Positions 21,101-32,280 of a DNA stretch of 64,000 nucleotides are shown here, in pieces. The translations under genes were made by a program, and so were the position numbers. The stretch comes from Thozetella sp. PMI_491 (lineage: Eukaryota; Ascomycota; Sordariomycetes; Chaetosphaeriales; Chaetosphaeriaceae). Within the stretch, counting starts at the first letter, position 1. Every line of letters begins with the position of its first letter. The stretch covers positions 124,001 through 188,000 of the forward strand of contig MU270079.1 in the NCBI GenBank assembly GCA_021432635.1, given 5' to 3'. The notes beneath the pieces were generated by a model, which ran no database searches, had not been told where the DNA came from, and worked only from the letters and a program-made list of their open reading frames with translations.

Positions 21101-22480
21101 CTACAGGTCCGACCAAAAATTGTTGGAATGCTTGCCTTCGCTCTCGACATACGGAGCCAACCTCGCCTGCAAATCCTCCACTTCCAGCTCCCCATCATCG
21201 CGGTCCTTGTCGCCATCGCCCCTGTGTGGCGGGATGAGGACGTGGTCAACCACTTGGATGACGCCGTTCTTTGCGATGCCGTCCTCGACGGTGACATCAG
21301 CGTAGCCGTTGACACGGAGCTTGATCCAGCCGCCCAGGCGGCTGAAGTCGACAGCAATCTTGGCCCCTTCCAGCAACGATTCGAGTTCGACGTGGTAGTG
21401 CTTGGGCTTTTGGGATAGATCCTGCTCTCCCTCGGGCGTGTAGAATGCGTCGCTGTACAGCGTGGCGTTCGCGACTGTCGAGTATTTCAACAGCGCCTTG
21501 AGGTACCTCAGACCCCTCTCGGTGTTGAACAAGAAAGCGTTGGCGCGGGGGCCAAGCCGGGCGAAGGCCCGGTTGCTCGGGGCAAAGACGGTGGTTCCCT
21601 CGGCCTTGACGTCATGGATGAAGCTCACGTAGTCGGTCTTCTCCATGGCGAGCAAGTAGGTAGAGAATACCTCGGGGAAGAGGTTGAGCTCTTTGCCGAC
21701 ATAAGGAGGCGGGAAAAGAATCCTCCTCACGCCGTGGATGATGCCGTTGGAAGCTTGCTGAGGACGCTGTTAGCTCACAGACCAGAGGTAGGATTGAGGA
21801 GGTAGTCGTACAATGTTAGCGGTGATAACTTTGTTGTAAAAGTTGAGCCGGATGCCGCCTAGACCGGCCCGCGTCCGCAGGCGCTGAGGCTCATCGCCAA
21901 GCAGCTGCTCCTCCAGTGCTGTCGGGATCGTGTGCGAGGCCAGCAGCCGGCGGGTGGGGTAGAGACCCTGCCCGATGTGGTAGCGCAGAACCTTCTCAAT
22001 AAACTCGGGGCTGGGCCTCCTGTCATCGGGAAGGTTGTCGAATGCAGCATCCACAGGGACAAAGAGGGTGTTTTCTGCTTGTGTGTCGTTCAGAAGATCA
22101 ACTAGCGCTTGATTCTCCGAGACCAGCTTGGCAAAAGTAGTCGTGTAGTTGCTCTGGGAGATGATTTCATAGATGGTCAGGTTGGAAAAGTTATGGTCGT
22201 GCCGGCCTACGCGGCCGCCGAACAGATCGGCGCCCTCATCTTCGTCGCCAAAGATCTGCTCGATGCCGTCAAACAGCTTGGAGTCTATGGCGGAGATGGC
22301 ATCGGCGATGCGGGAAGAAAGAGATCCGACGGAATCCTTGATTGCCGAGGCAGCGTCTTCCTGGATCCGAGCTGATTTGCCACGATTGTCCTCCAGCGGA
22401 ATCTGGCTGAGCGTCTCCAGGTCCGGGAGGCGAAAAGCGGCCGCAACCGGTGCGGCGATAAGAATGGTGGTGAACTTCAT
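21101..22480 (-). CDS. Secreted protein with two fasciclin (FAS1) domains (441 aa)
   Basis: Two exons (22480-21812 and 21757-21101, 54-bp intron, phase 0). The start MKFTTILIAAPVAAAFRLP is a secretory signal. The first FAS1 domain (about 110-240) shows TIYEIISQSNYTTTFAKLV, ENTLFVPVDAAFDNLP and VLRYHIGQGLYP with the YH motif. The second (about 245-420) shows TTVFAPSNRAFARLG, LKYSTV and the closing NGVIQVVDHVLIPP. FAS1 domains mediate adhesion at the cell surface or wall. A charged C-terminus ends in NNFWSDL without an obvious GPI-attachment signal, so it is probably secreted or membrane-associated by other means. Potential N-glycosylation sites (NLT, NYT, NDT) are present. Confidence 0.9.
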
Positions 22481-23541
22481 CGTCACTGACACTTGGTAAT
22501 TGATGAAAGGTAGGCTATGTGCAGAGAGAGAGCCCTGGAACCTCGCATTCCATATGGTATAACTTGCCAAGCTGCTTATCTTTATTTTTCTGGCTCGCCA
22601 TTGAAGCAGGCGATCCTGTCAGACACTTTAAGTGGCTTGGGGTTTAGCGCGTGGCGTGACGTCCGGTGTCGATGCCATTGGTTATGCTCCATATGATGAC
22701 GAAATGTGAGTGGCTTCCACGCAAGCTCGTTCTTTGACAAGCTCCGACCCCGACCGTCTCAGAGCTTAGGTCGGAGGGGACGGCGCCACAAAGTCCGACA
22801 AGCCGCCGGTCGTATTTCGCAATCGGCCTCCTAGGTCCATCCAACAACCCTCCACCGTCGGGCACAATATCCTCAAGCACATCGTAGGGCAGCCGGCTCG
22901 ACGGATACTTTGGCTCCGGTGACGCCAAAAAAGCTTCCGTATCTGCACGTGCTCCTATGCGAGTAGTCGTCTTGACAGGCTCGTCTGGACCAGGATAACG
23001 CCATCCCGCCCTTCTCCATATAACCTTCGCCTTATGCACTGTTTCTTCGTTTCAGTTTCAGTCCTGACCATTTTTAGATTTAGTTACCTTTTTTAAGTAT
23101 TTATTGACAGTCCGCGCAAGGGCTATAGCTCATAGCATCGAGGTCTATGTGGGCCAGCTATGGTGCAGGGGTCCGTATATGGGGGTGCTCCCCCGCCTTG
23201 TATGGATAAGGCAAGGTACCTTAGGTTTAGTCCTCGGCAGCTAGTTCTATGGCGCGGCACAGGCTATGAGAAAGTCTTCAAGGGACGGGCCCGACCTGCA
23301 AGTCACAAACACAAACCAGCGTATGGTACCATTAAAGCAATCCATTACCTAAGATAGTTCGGTAGCTTCTGCCAAGCTCCAAGGCACCGGGAGATGCCGA
23401 GCATGTTAATCGTCAAGATGAGCCAATCCTGCGGGGGGTATCAAGTCGTCCGATGGACCAACCTCCAACCGTCCTCATGACCTATCGTACACGCCACTCC
23501 ATATGTGCAGTGGCCGTACCCACGTTGTCGGCGGCGGAAAC
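22481..23541. other. Intergenic, no gene seen
   Basis: About 1.06 kb between two minus-strand genes. It holds the promoter of the fasciclin gene and the 3' flank of the MFS gene. A 131-codon minus-strand frame (22644-23039) has no recognisable domain and no signal peptide, so it is not called. Confidence 0.45.
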
Positions 23542-25464
23542 TTAAAGCGGGTAGCGGAAGGACTTGTTCTCCTTATCCGTAAGGTCCTCGAGGCCGTGCT
23601 CGATGGTGGGCACGCCATACTTAGCGTCTCGCCGCGTGTTTTTCTTCTGCAGGAGGAAGCGCACACCCTGAGACAAAAAGAAGCACAGCGCGAAGCAGAC
23701 CATGATGCCCGTGAAGCTCTCGTTGTATCGCGGGCCGAATTTCCTATGCACCCTGGCGTCAGCAACTACAGTTACGACCAACACCGAGAGACTTACGCAT
23801 CGAAGAGAAGAGAGCCCATGATGTTGCCCAGCGAGTAACCGATGAAAGTTCCCGCGGCGTACACCGTCTTCTTGGTGTAGCCAGCCGTGTTGGACGTCCC
23901 CAGACCGATGCACTCTATACATGACCCAGTGTTAGTAATCTCCTAGAATGGATGTTACTGTAGCTACCCGGAGCATGTGTATCAAGAGCAGGCCCCCAAA
24001 TGCTCCCGATATTCGACGAAAATGGCAAAAAGGAGCATGGGGGAGACGTACGAACCCAAGCAGACGAGAAAAAGTTCAGCATATAAAAACCAAAGATTCT
24101 CCCGCCAGGCTTGTCGTTGCCGAGCTGCCACCTATAGGGCATCATCAATATTTTAGCAGAGTGGCGGGAGCGCAGCTTTCAGACTTACACCAAACAGCAG
24201 CCGAAGATTACAGGGAGGCAGGACAGCGAGATGATGTGGAACCTCGAATTGTTCCAGTGGCGCGCCAGGTAGCCGGACCCGAGAATGCACACAAAGGCCA
24301 TGAACCCGGTCGGTAGGTTCAGCAGCAGAGAAGTGTAGGCATCGAAGCCCATGCCGCTGAAGACGATCGAGGCGAACTGGGTGGCAGTGCTCGACCCCGT
24401 GCAGGACAGCATGGACAGAAGCATTATCCCCCAGAACTGGTACTCGAGCAGAGCCTCCTTTATCTGGTAGAAGCGCACGTACTTGTTTTCAGTCCCCGCG
24501 TTGTTAACCCGGACGCGCTCCACCAGCAGGCGACGCTCCTCCTCGGAGAAGCCGCGGGCGCGCTGCGGCGAGTCGGGGAAGATCCAGAGCAGCGCGATGC
24601 CCCAGAGGAACGAAATGGACCCGGCGAAGTAGTACATGATCTGCCATGGGCGCACATGGGAGCTCTGGATGTGGGCCAGGCCATAGTTGATCAGCGGCGA
24701 GACGAGGAGAGACCCTCCCGAGAAGCTGTACCAGATGCTCGACCGCAGCACCTGCTCGTCGTGGGTGTACCACAGGCCCACGATGAGCATGAACACAGGG
24801 CTGACGCCGGCCTCGACGATGCCGAGGAAGAAGCGGTTGACTAGGATGCCGGCGTAGCTGTGGCAGGATGGCGTCGTGAGCACGATGACGGCCCACACGA
24901 TGGTCAGGGTCGAGCACACGCGTCGCGGGTGGAAGCGCTGGGCGAGCAGCGAGCAGGGGTACATGCCGACGATGTGGCCAAAGTAGAAGATCAATGACAC
25001 CCAGGAATAGGAGTAGCCCTGGGTCAGACCCAGGTCTGTCCGCAGGCCGAAGACGGCGGCTTGACCGAGTAAGCCTTTGTCGTAGTACTGCAGCCGCCTG
25101 TTAGTCACTCACATCAGAAGCACATACGGGTTTGAAGGCCGAGCAAGAGTGTGGCGTCATCGCCTGCCCACGGCACCCTAGTCAGGTCTAGGGCGGCGAT
25201 GGCAGCTCTTGGGTGCAATAGGAGCTTACCTGGATGGCATAGGTAAAGCACAGCTGAGGAGTCCATGTTAGTGGCCGTCCCAGGCAGAGCGATGGTGAGG
25301 GATAGGGGAGCTAAACATACAACGGGCATCAGCCGCCAGTCGATCTTGCGCAGCAGCCTCCGGTTTGTCGCTGGGTCGATGGCCACGGGCTCGAAATGCG
25401 TGGCCACATCCTCGTCGCTCTTCTCGCCCACCTTCTCGGGCGGGGGGGTTGATGTCGCCTCCAT
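23542..25464 (-). CDS. MFS transporter, allantoate permease / anion:cation symporter family (488 aa)
   Basis: Six exons (25464-25321, 25253-25230, 25087-24189, 24131-24052, 23914-23797, 23743-23542) splice in frame to 488 residues, close to the usual length of 480-520. Hallmarks of the Dal5-like family are present: a charged N-terminus with RRLLRKIDWRLMPV, then TYAIQYYDK leading into helix 1-2, FFLGIVEAGVSP, the YTHDEQVLRSSIWYS loop, FPDSPQRARGFSEEERRL, NIMGSLLF and RYNESFTGIMVC. About 12 helices are expected at the plasma membrane. Family members import allantoate, nicotinate, biotin-like or related organic anions. Exon 2 is only 24 bp (LCFTYAIQ) and is needed to complete the first helix. 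The gene is intact. Confidence 0.9.
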
Positions 25465-26170
25465 GATGAGCCGGATGGAAATCCCAGATGCGCTTCCAGC
25501 AGAAATCTCGGGCCGTTGGTATTTCACACAATGAGTTTCCAGAAGACAGACAGACGATCGAGTCAGAGGGCTAACAAAATTTTGCGGCTCCAAGAGGCGA
25601 TGTCGGGGACCGGGGGAGGGCCACGAGGGCCCACGTTTCTTTATTTCATTTACGAACTACGTGGGAGCTTACTTCCAGCTTGGTTAGTGTCACCGATCGG
25701 CGCAACTTCGCTCAGTAATTCCCAAAGACACAGGACCTTCAGATTTGTCTGGGGGAAGTGAGTCAGCCTCATATTGGGACCCTGAAGGTCCCGCTCCCAA
25801 TTCCCGGGGACGGGGTCATCTGGGGGTCCTACCAATGGCAGCCCCTGCAAATGAAAACTTCGGTGCTGGAGTCGGGTCTAATGGGCGGGTCGACCCCGCG
25901 GGGTGGTCAGCGATCGGCTCAGAACAAGTGCCTTGTGTGTTTTCGCCTCCTGCCTGTGGACCCGTCCCCCGCCAATAAAACAGGGCACGTACGGCGCCTC
26001 TGCACTAAGCATTGCACCGCTGCACCGCTGACAAGCAACCAGCATAATCGGGACAACTGCGCTTTCTGTTGGATCTCTGCTTCCTGTATATATGTGTATA
26101 TATATATATTACATGCACCACGGAGCCGACCAATTCCTGGCCCTACCCGACCTTGAACCAACGATATGTC
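25465..26170. other. Intergenic, with an AT microsatellite
   Basis: About 700 bp holding the promoter of the MFS gene and the 3' flank of the dehydrogenase. A TA/TG dinucleotide run lies at about 26088-26110. No gene is supported. Confidence 0.5.
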
Positions 26171-27349
26171 TCACAGGGTCACCACCGCCTTCTGGGCCGA
26201 GAGCCCCTTCCGATAAAGATCCACGGCCGCCTGGATGCTCTCGAGCCCCTTCCCCACCACCAGCGGGTCCGGTGCCGGCACAAATGCGCCCGAACGGAGC
26301 GCCTTGGGCAAAAAGTCTTCAAACACGGCCTTCGCGACGTGGCTGTCCCGCGTGGCGAGGGCTTGCGTCTGCATGATGGTAATGCCCTCCGGAGGGTCTG
26401 GGAACCGCGGGATGGTCGTGACGATGAACTTGACGCCGTCGGTCTTCTGGAGGAACTCGAAGCAGGGCGCCCACGCCTGGCCCCCGACGCAATCGAGGAC
26501 GCCTACCAAGGTCTTCCCCTGGGCGGCTGCCACGAGGTCCGCTGCCACCGTGGGGCTGTTGTAGTCGAAGACGACGCTGGCGCCGAGCTGCTTCACGCGC
26601 GCAAAGTTCTTGGGCGATGCCGTCGTGAGGACTTCGTAGCCCGCCGCTACAGCCAGCTGGATGGCGTTGCAGCCGACGCTCGACGCGCCGCCCCACACGA
26701 GCACCGTCTTTCCGTTGGGCGCCCGCGCGGGCTCGGTCGGCACGTCGAGGTGGAGCATCTGCGGGTTGAAGAGTCCAGAGGCGGCGGTGGCACAGCAGAG
26801 CGGGAGCACGGCCGCGGCCTCGAATGAGATGCCGTTCGGGATATCGCTCGTCAGGTCCGTCTCGAGGACCGTGTAGGCTTGAAACCCTCTCTCCTGGTTC
26901 TGTTTGGTTACGAAGCCGGCCGCGACGCCGGCCACGCGGTCGCCCTCCCGGAAGCGCGTTACACCGGGCCCGACGGCCACCACCTCGCCGGCCACATCTT
27001 CGCCAAGAATGACGGGATATTGCATCGGGTAGATGGCCAGGGCCTGGAGCTTGAAGTTGATGGGATTGATGGCCAGGGCGTGGTTCTTAACGAGGATCTG
27101 GTTCTCCCCCGGCGTGCCCATTGGTGCGGCCTTCACCTCGAAGGGGTAGGCCTTCTCCGAGGGGAGCCAAGCAGCGGTATTTGAGGCCATTCTTGACAAG
27201 TTTCTGATGGAAGGGGTCGAAAGAAATGAGTTCTTTGGTCGTACTGGGGGTACAGAAGTGGAAAAGGCTGTCAGGCCGTCTGATGCACGGCGAGTCTGGC
27301 GAGGAAGTGTGCTGAGGAAGCTCTTGAGAGAAGGCATTGATGTTGACAT
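26171..27349 (-). CDS. Medium-chain zinc-type dehydrogenase / trans-enoyl-reductase-like (392 aa, or 339 aa from an internal ATG)
   Basis: Intron-free. From the internal Met (27190) the protein has the standard MDR layout: GroES-like domain with LVKNHALAINPINFKLQA, YPVILGEDVAGEVVAVGPG and REGDRVAG, then a Rossmann domain with TVLVWGGASSVGCNAIQLA and TTASPKNFARVKQLGA. This is the quinone-reductase / ToxD-LovC-like group that lacks the structural zinc cysteines. These enzymes reduce C=C bonds with NADPH, and several work in trans with HR-PKSs. In-frame ATGs upstream (27349, 27334) add 48-53 residues rich in Ser, Arg and Leu with almost no acidic residues, which resembles a mitochondrial presequence. 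Which start is used is uncertain. It is read divergently from the regulator at 28340. Confidence 0.88.
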   Translation of the reverse strand: MSTSMPSLKSFLSTLPRQTRRASDGLTAFSTSVPPVRPKNSFLSTPSIRNLSRMASNTAAWLPSEKAYPFEVKAAPMGTPGENQILVKNHALAINPINFKLQALAIYPMQYPVILGEDVAGEVVAVGPGVTRFREGDRVAGVAAGFVTKQNQERGFQAYTVLETDLTSDIPNGISFEAAAVLPLCCATAASGLFNPQMLHLDVPTEPARAPNGKTVLVWGGASSVGCNAIQLAVAAGYEVLTTASPKNFARVKQLGASVVFDYNSPTVAADLVAAAQGKTLVGVLDCVGGQAWAPCFEFLQKTDGVKFIVTTIPRFPDPPEGITIMQTQALATRDSHVAKAVFEDFLPKALRSGAFVPAPDPLVVGKGLESIQAAVDLYRKGLSAQKAVVTL

Positions 27350-28339
27350 TGACCTCAACCCATAGGCACAACTTCAGCCTTTATACTCTCTAAATCTCGT
27401 CTCCTCGCGCTTTTACACGAATTTGAAGCTCTAAACTCCGACCCGAGTGGTTCTCACGCGGTTAACACCAACGAAAGGCGGTTCCGACCTATACAGAGAT
27501 GCGCAACGCTAACCGAAAATGGCTAGCTCCCGCTTTCTGAGCCGGATGGGCTGCGATAGTATCGAATACGCTCGACTCGAGCCGTCCTGTTCCGGTTAGC
27601 GTAGCGCATCGCGCTCAGTCTGCGTAATTGAGGCCATCGCCATCATAGGTAAGTCTTGTGAGCTTCAAAAGCCGTACTGACAGAGCAGTAGCAATAAGCA
27701 GCTCGGTGATCCGACCTTGGTGCGCTGTCTCGTCTTTGCTTCGGTAATTGGACGGGCTTCGGGATTATGAACAAAGTCTATCTCTCATGCCAGAATGGCT
27801 CTTAGACGAGGACGAACCAACATGTCTACAGGGCAAAAGGATAGTTATAAAAAAAAAAAGTAAACAAATACCATCAGTATATTCCCAAAATTATCTGCAG
27901 CATCGATTCACGACCATGTCCTTCATGGGCGCGATCGTAGGAGCCGGAGGACGGTGGACGTGGCTTTGCCACAGCCGGTGCCTCGTTCCAAGCTCGGAGA
28001 TAGCCCGCCGGCAGATCCGCACAAATGGCCCGCCCCGCTGACTCGCCCTCATGCGCAACGCTAACCCGCTTTACGACGCCGCTCCCGTCGAGCCGCACTT
28101 TCTCCTTTCCAAGGCCGACTTCGACGTTTTGTCATCTCGGGACAACCTATTGCGATACGACCAGGGCTGACAAACCCGCCCCTGGAGCCTACACGTTGTG
28201 CCCGCAGAGCCTGCAGATTTTACTGCGTGGCCTCGGCTATTGATCCGGGTCTACGGCGTGGAGCGCCGCTTGCCCACTGGACTCGCACCGGCCGAAGCCC
28301 GGGTAAGATCTCCGAGTCGACATCTGGCAAGGCCACCAA
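27350..28339. promoter_or_regulatory. Divergent intergenic region between dehydrogenase and Zn2Cys6 regulator
   Basis: About 1 kb shared by two genes read outward, without a supported gene. An A-rich run (about 27848-27859) is present. The layout suggests shared control, which is inference only; no binding site was verified. Confidence 0.4.
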
Positions 28340-30285
28340 ATGGTGTACCACGGTCCGTCACGGGCGTGCCATTCGTGCAGGTATAGAAGGAGAAAGGTCT
28401 GTAAACCCAGCCCCCGCCCTTTCCCCCTCCGTGGCTGGCCAACAAGCGGGTTGTTCTTCCTCCTATTCGGCATAGACCTATCTTAATAGTGGTGCTGACA
28501 TGGGGACCGGCTGATATAGTGCGATGAGACCCGTCCAGTACGTGGATTCCCACCCTTGAAACATTGCACTAGCGCATAGCGTATATCCTACCGAGGATGC
28601 TTGCGCATAGAGCGTTGTAGAGTCGTGCCCTGCTAACCTCCCCTCCCTAACCAGTCATGCATGAGATGCGTCCGGGCAAGACGCGCCTGTGGTGGCTACG
28701 GAGATGTCGTCCATGGCTTTACCAAAGTGCCCGATACAGACATTGCCCCGTGGTCGCCCCGCGATCTAACCCCGCGGAAATGCAGCCTGCCGCGCCGGAC
28801 CACCATTCCCGGCACTAACATTGTTCCGCAAGACACTATCCCGATAGAGATGACCCAGGCCCAGAGCAATCTTCTGGCGCTAAGGGCCTTCTTCTACGGG
28901 TATTGCTTAACTTCGGCCAACCAAAACCTCTCTCGCGACTTTCTCCCCGGCCTCGAGATGGCCATCTATCGCCTCGGCCCGGGGTCGGACCTAGCGAAGG
29001 CCTGCCAGGCAGTCGAGTTTGCGAGTGGTGGCCGCTATCTGCACAGACCACAGCTTATTCTCAAGGCTGAGAGCTTCCACCAAGAACTTGTCGGGTCTCT
29101 GGGCCGATTGCTGGGGCGCAACGACGTGAAAAGGGGGCCGGAATCTACCTTGGTGTCGATGTTGCTAGGACTTGGCCAGGTATCTCCCCGCTCTCCCCCG
29201 CCCCGTCCCCCCCCCTTTGTTATTACAATAGCCACTCCTTGGCTTGAAGGCTTATTTGATAATGTAGATGGTAACAGCTAGCGAAGTTCATCACGGAAAT
29301 CACGATATCCATGCCAGAGGCTTAGCCGCACTCATGAAGATCGCCCCCGGCTCGTCTAGTTTGCCAGGCCAGACGTCAATCCCTGATACGATACACCACT
29401 TCATCAAGGTACGGCCACCAAAAAGACCTTATTATTGGCCATTTAAATGCTGATTGCACCGCAAGACATCTGGAGTCTTCTCAGTCCCTGCTCTGGATGG
29501 CCAGGATGGAAACTTGATGGGCCTGTTGCTTGACCTCCACGGCCTATGGACGAGATCTGGGGCGAGATACGAGTCCGAAGACGCGTGCTCACTCCTCGAA
29601 GATTGTGCTGCTCTCGATAAAAGGTTCAAAAAGTGGCAGAAAACTCGGGCAACGGAGGTCAAGCCCACTGCGTTGGGCCATCTCACTCCGCGCGGATCCG
29701 CATCTGCTGTCCCGGCAGGGTGCTGGCCCGGACGGGTTGATACCTACTTCGACCTCTATCTCGCTGGTGCCTGGAATGTCTTCCGTACTGCTCGCCTGCT
29801 ACTTATTACCCTCATGATCGGCCTGTCAGATGCTAGCGGTGGCGATTCCTGGGCTAGCTATCACGTCCTCCTGGGTCAAATCGTCGACGACATAGTTGCA
29901 TCGATTCCATACCACCTCGCGGAGAGCTTGCCCTCATTTATGAGCGAATACTCTGCAGGAGAAGACGCAATAAGTCCTGGTCGAGCACTTGGGGGTTGGC
30001 TTTTGATGCATCCCTTATATCTCGCGTCAAGCCTACCGTCGCTGCCGGAGGACATTCGCGGGTATATGAAGGGATGCCTAACCTGGATGGGATCGAATAT
30101 GGGTATCGGCCAGGCAGCTCTTCTGGGGAAAGTGAGTCAAGCCATTTCCGCTTTATCTGTGATGCAATTGACTGCTGGCTAACGCATGGCTATTGCCAGA
30201 CCCCGATTATCGATAGCAGCTACCTCGCAACCGGGTGGATAGTGATTTGGTCAGGATTCAGTGGCAAAATATGCTAGCTATATGA
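28340..30285 (+). CDS. Zn2Cys6 transcription factor with split zinc cluster (about 491 aa)
   Basis: Six exons: 28340-28396, 28520-28537, 28655-29179, 29268-29408, 29466-30131, 30217-30285. The zinc cluster is built from three exons: MVYHGPSRACHSCRYRRRK, CDETRP (an 18-bp microexon) and SCMRCVRARRACGGYG, giving C-x2-C-x6-C-x6-C-x2-C-x6-C. All joins are phase 0 with GT-AG ends. The rest is the helical Fungal_trans_2-type domain, including RGLAALMKIAPGSSS and MGSNMGIGQAALLGK. The last exon is uncertain: an acceptor at 30199 would instead give a tail ending at 30277; the chosen one gives DLVRIQWQNMLAI, the usual ending in this group. The start MVYHGxxxxC is typical. It is divergent from the enoyl-reductase-like gene and upstream of DUF1996. 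Confidence 0.8.
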
Positions 30286-30935
30286 CACATGAGGCCAATC
30301 TAGCTCTCGATACCAAATCACTGGGACTGTCGCACGAGTTGTTTAGAAGACAAGACGTCAACGCGCTCCTCTGCTCAGGCCAGAAGGCCACGATGAAGCA
30401 AGAAGCCAGGAGCTCCTTAAGACACAACTCGGCAACATACAGAGCCTCCGTCGGCGATCATTTTACTCGCCGAAGGTTTGGGACTAGGGACCCTATTGGG
30501 TGAGAGAACACCCAGGGCTGGCGAGGCCGCGCTTGGCGATGCAAGGCCCGGGTTAATGGAATTCATCCGCACGATCGAGATTGCGTATCAGGACAACCAA
30601 TATCAGCGCCCCGCACAATTGGATGACGAGCCGTGCCGCGCAGGGCCGACGAACCACGGCTGTTATTGAACAGCATACAGTATGGACGCATCGAGTGGCC
30701 TACGGTTCTCGAACGCAGCCCAGGCGGCCGGTAATTGCTGTCGTGGTGCGGCGGTGCTTGTCGAAGGCGGATGGAAGTGCCATGGCCTGCAGGGCAATTT
30801 GGGACATTGATTAGCATCCCGTAAGGTACCCTATAAAGACATAAAACAACCGCCCCTGGTCTCTTGACTATCCTTTCTCGAATGCTCGCAATATCGATAA
30901 TTGGCCTCACCGTACCCTCCCAACCCCTGTCCAAG
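30286..30935. other. Intergenic, no gene seen
   Basis: About 650 bp: 3' flank of the regulator and promoter of the DUF1996 gene, both plus strand. No supported frame. Confidence 0.5.
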
Positions 30936-32280
30936 ATGAAGTACGCAGCTCAGTTGCTGGCCCTCGGGCTCCTCCCAGGGGCGCTCGCGCAGTCGCAGGA
31001 CCCGCCATTTACACCTCCTGAGGGCTGCTGTGCCACGGCAGCGATGCTGCGTTTCTCGTGCTCGCAGCTTGTGATCGAGCGCATCGACCCCCTGGTGTCG
31101 CCCGGCATGGTCGGGTCGCCGCATAACCACCAGATCGTCGGCGGGAACTCGTTCAACGCCACCATGACACCCGTTGAGTACGATCCTTCGCAGCAGTCGA
31201 CCTGCACAAGCTGCACTTTTAGCGAGGACTTCTCTAATTATTGGACCGCCAACCTCTACTTCCGGGCGCGCAACGGCACCTTCAAGCGCGTGCCGCAGAT
31301 GGTCAACCTCGGCCTCGAGGGCAACGCCGGCATTACCGTCTACTATATCCCGCCGTATGACGGCAAGACGAATGTAACTGCGTTCAAGCCTGTGAGTAGC
31401 GGCATCATAACCGCACGTCTTTCCTTTCCCTCGACTCAGGACTGATGAACGCATAGGGTTTCCGCATGTTGGTCGGCGACGCTTCCCTGCGCGTGGCGGC
31501 CGGACAGCAGAAGCAGATCTGCCATCGATGCTACAGCAACATCGAGCAAAATCCCTTCGGCGGTGCGCCCTGCACGGGCAACGATACGACCTCGCTGCCG
31601 TCAAAGCCCTGCGCAGGCGGCATCCGGTCGACGGTGACGTTCCCTACGTGAGAATTCCGTGCTCACCATCACTTTCGTTGCTTGGGCGGTAGGCTGACCA
31701 ACCCTCCCTCCAGCTGCTGGGACGGCAAGAATGTAGACAGCCCAGATCACAAGAGCCACGTAGCTTACCCGAAGACTGGGACGTTCGAATCAACGGGCAC
31801 CTGCCCCGACAGCCATCCGGTCCGGCTGCCTCAGCTGATGTACGAGATTATGTGGGACACTCGCCAGTTCAACAACCCCGACGACTGGCCGACGGACGGT
31901 TCGCAGCCACTTGTCTACAGTATGGGTGACCAGTAAGTCTTACTATTGCGATCTTCTCTCCCAACCTCCGAGGCCAAAAGGGCTGATGTCTCGATCACAG
32001 AACCGGCCACGGCCAGCATGGCGACTATCTCTTTGGATGGAAGGGCGACTCGTTGCAGCGCGCCCTGGACGCCCGGTGCACTGGAAACTCGTGCAAGGAG
32101 CTCAAGTCGCAGAGTGCCAAGGATGCCGTGGCCTGCACCAAGCAGCAGGTGGTTGTCGAAGACGTAGAAGGATGTAAGCTGACCACCGATCACAACTAAC
32201 CGATTCGCGAGACGTGGATATCTAACTGCCTCCTCTTAGGGATTCCCACGCTGCCCGGCGGCATGCCGATCATGGATTAA
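30936..32280 (+). CDS. Secreted DUF1996 protein (359 aa)
   Basis: Five exons (30936-31391, 31457-31647, 31714-31932, 32001-32173, 32240-32280) join in frame. [20 protein letters not shown] is a clear signal peptide. The DUF1996 domain follows almost to the end, with [77 protein letters not shown] and [13 protein letters not shown]. The conserved His/Asp-rich motifs (SPHNHQ, CPDSHPV) are intact. Members are secreted fungal proteins, some reported as extracellular or wall-associated; their biochemical role is not settled. The protein is cysteine-rich and ends shortly after the domain. Introns are 65-68 bp. No damage is seen. Confidence 0.9.

Noticed and set aside
22644-23039. 131-codon minus-strand frame upstream of the fasciclin gene
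   Set aside because: No signal peptide, domain, splice partner or coding-like motif; probably chance.
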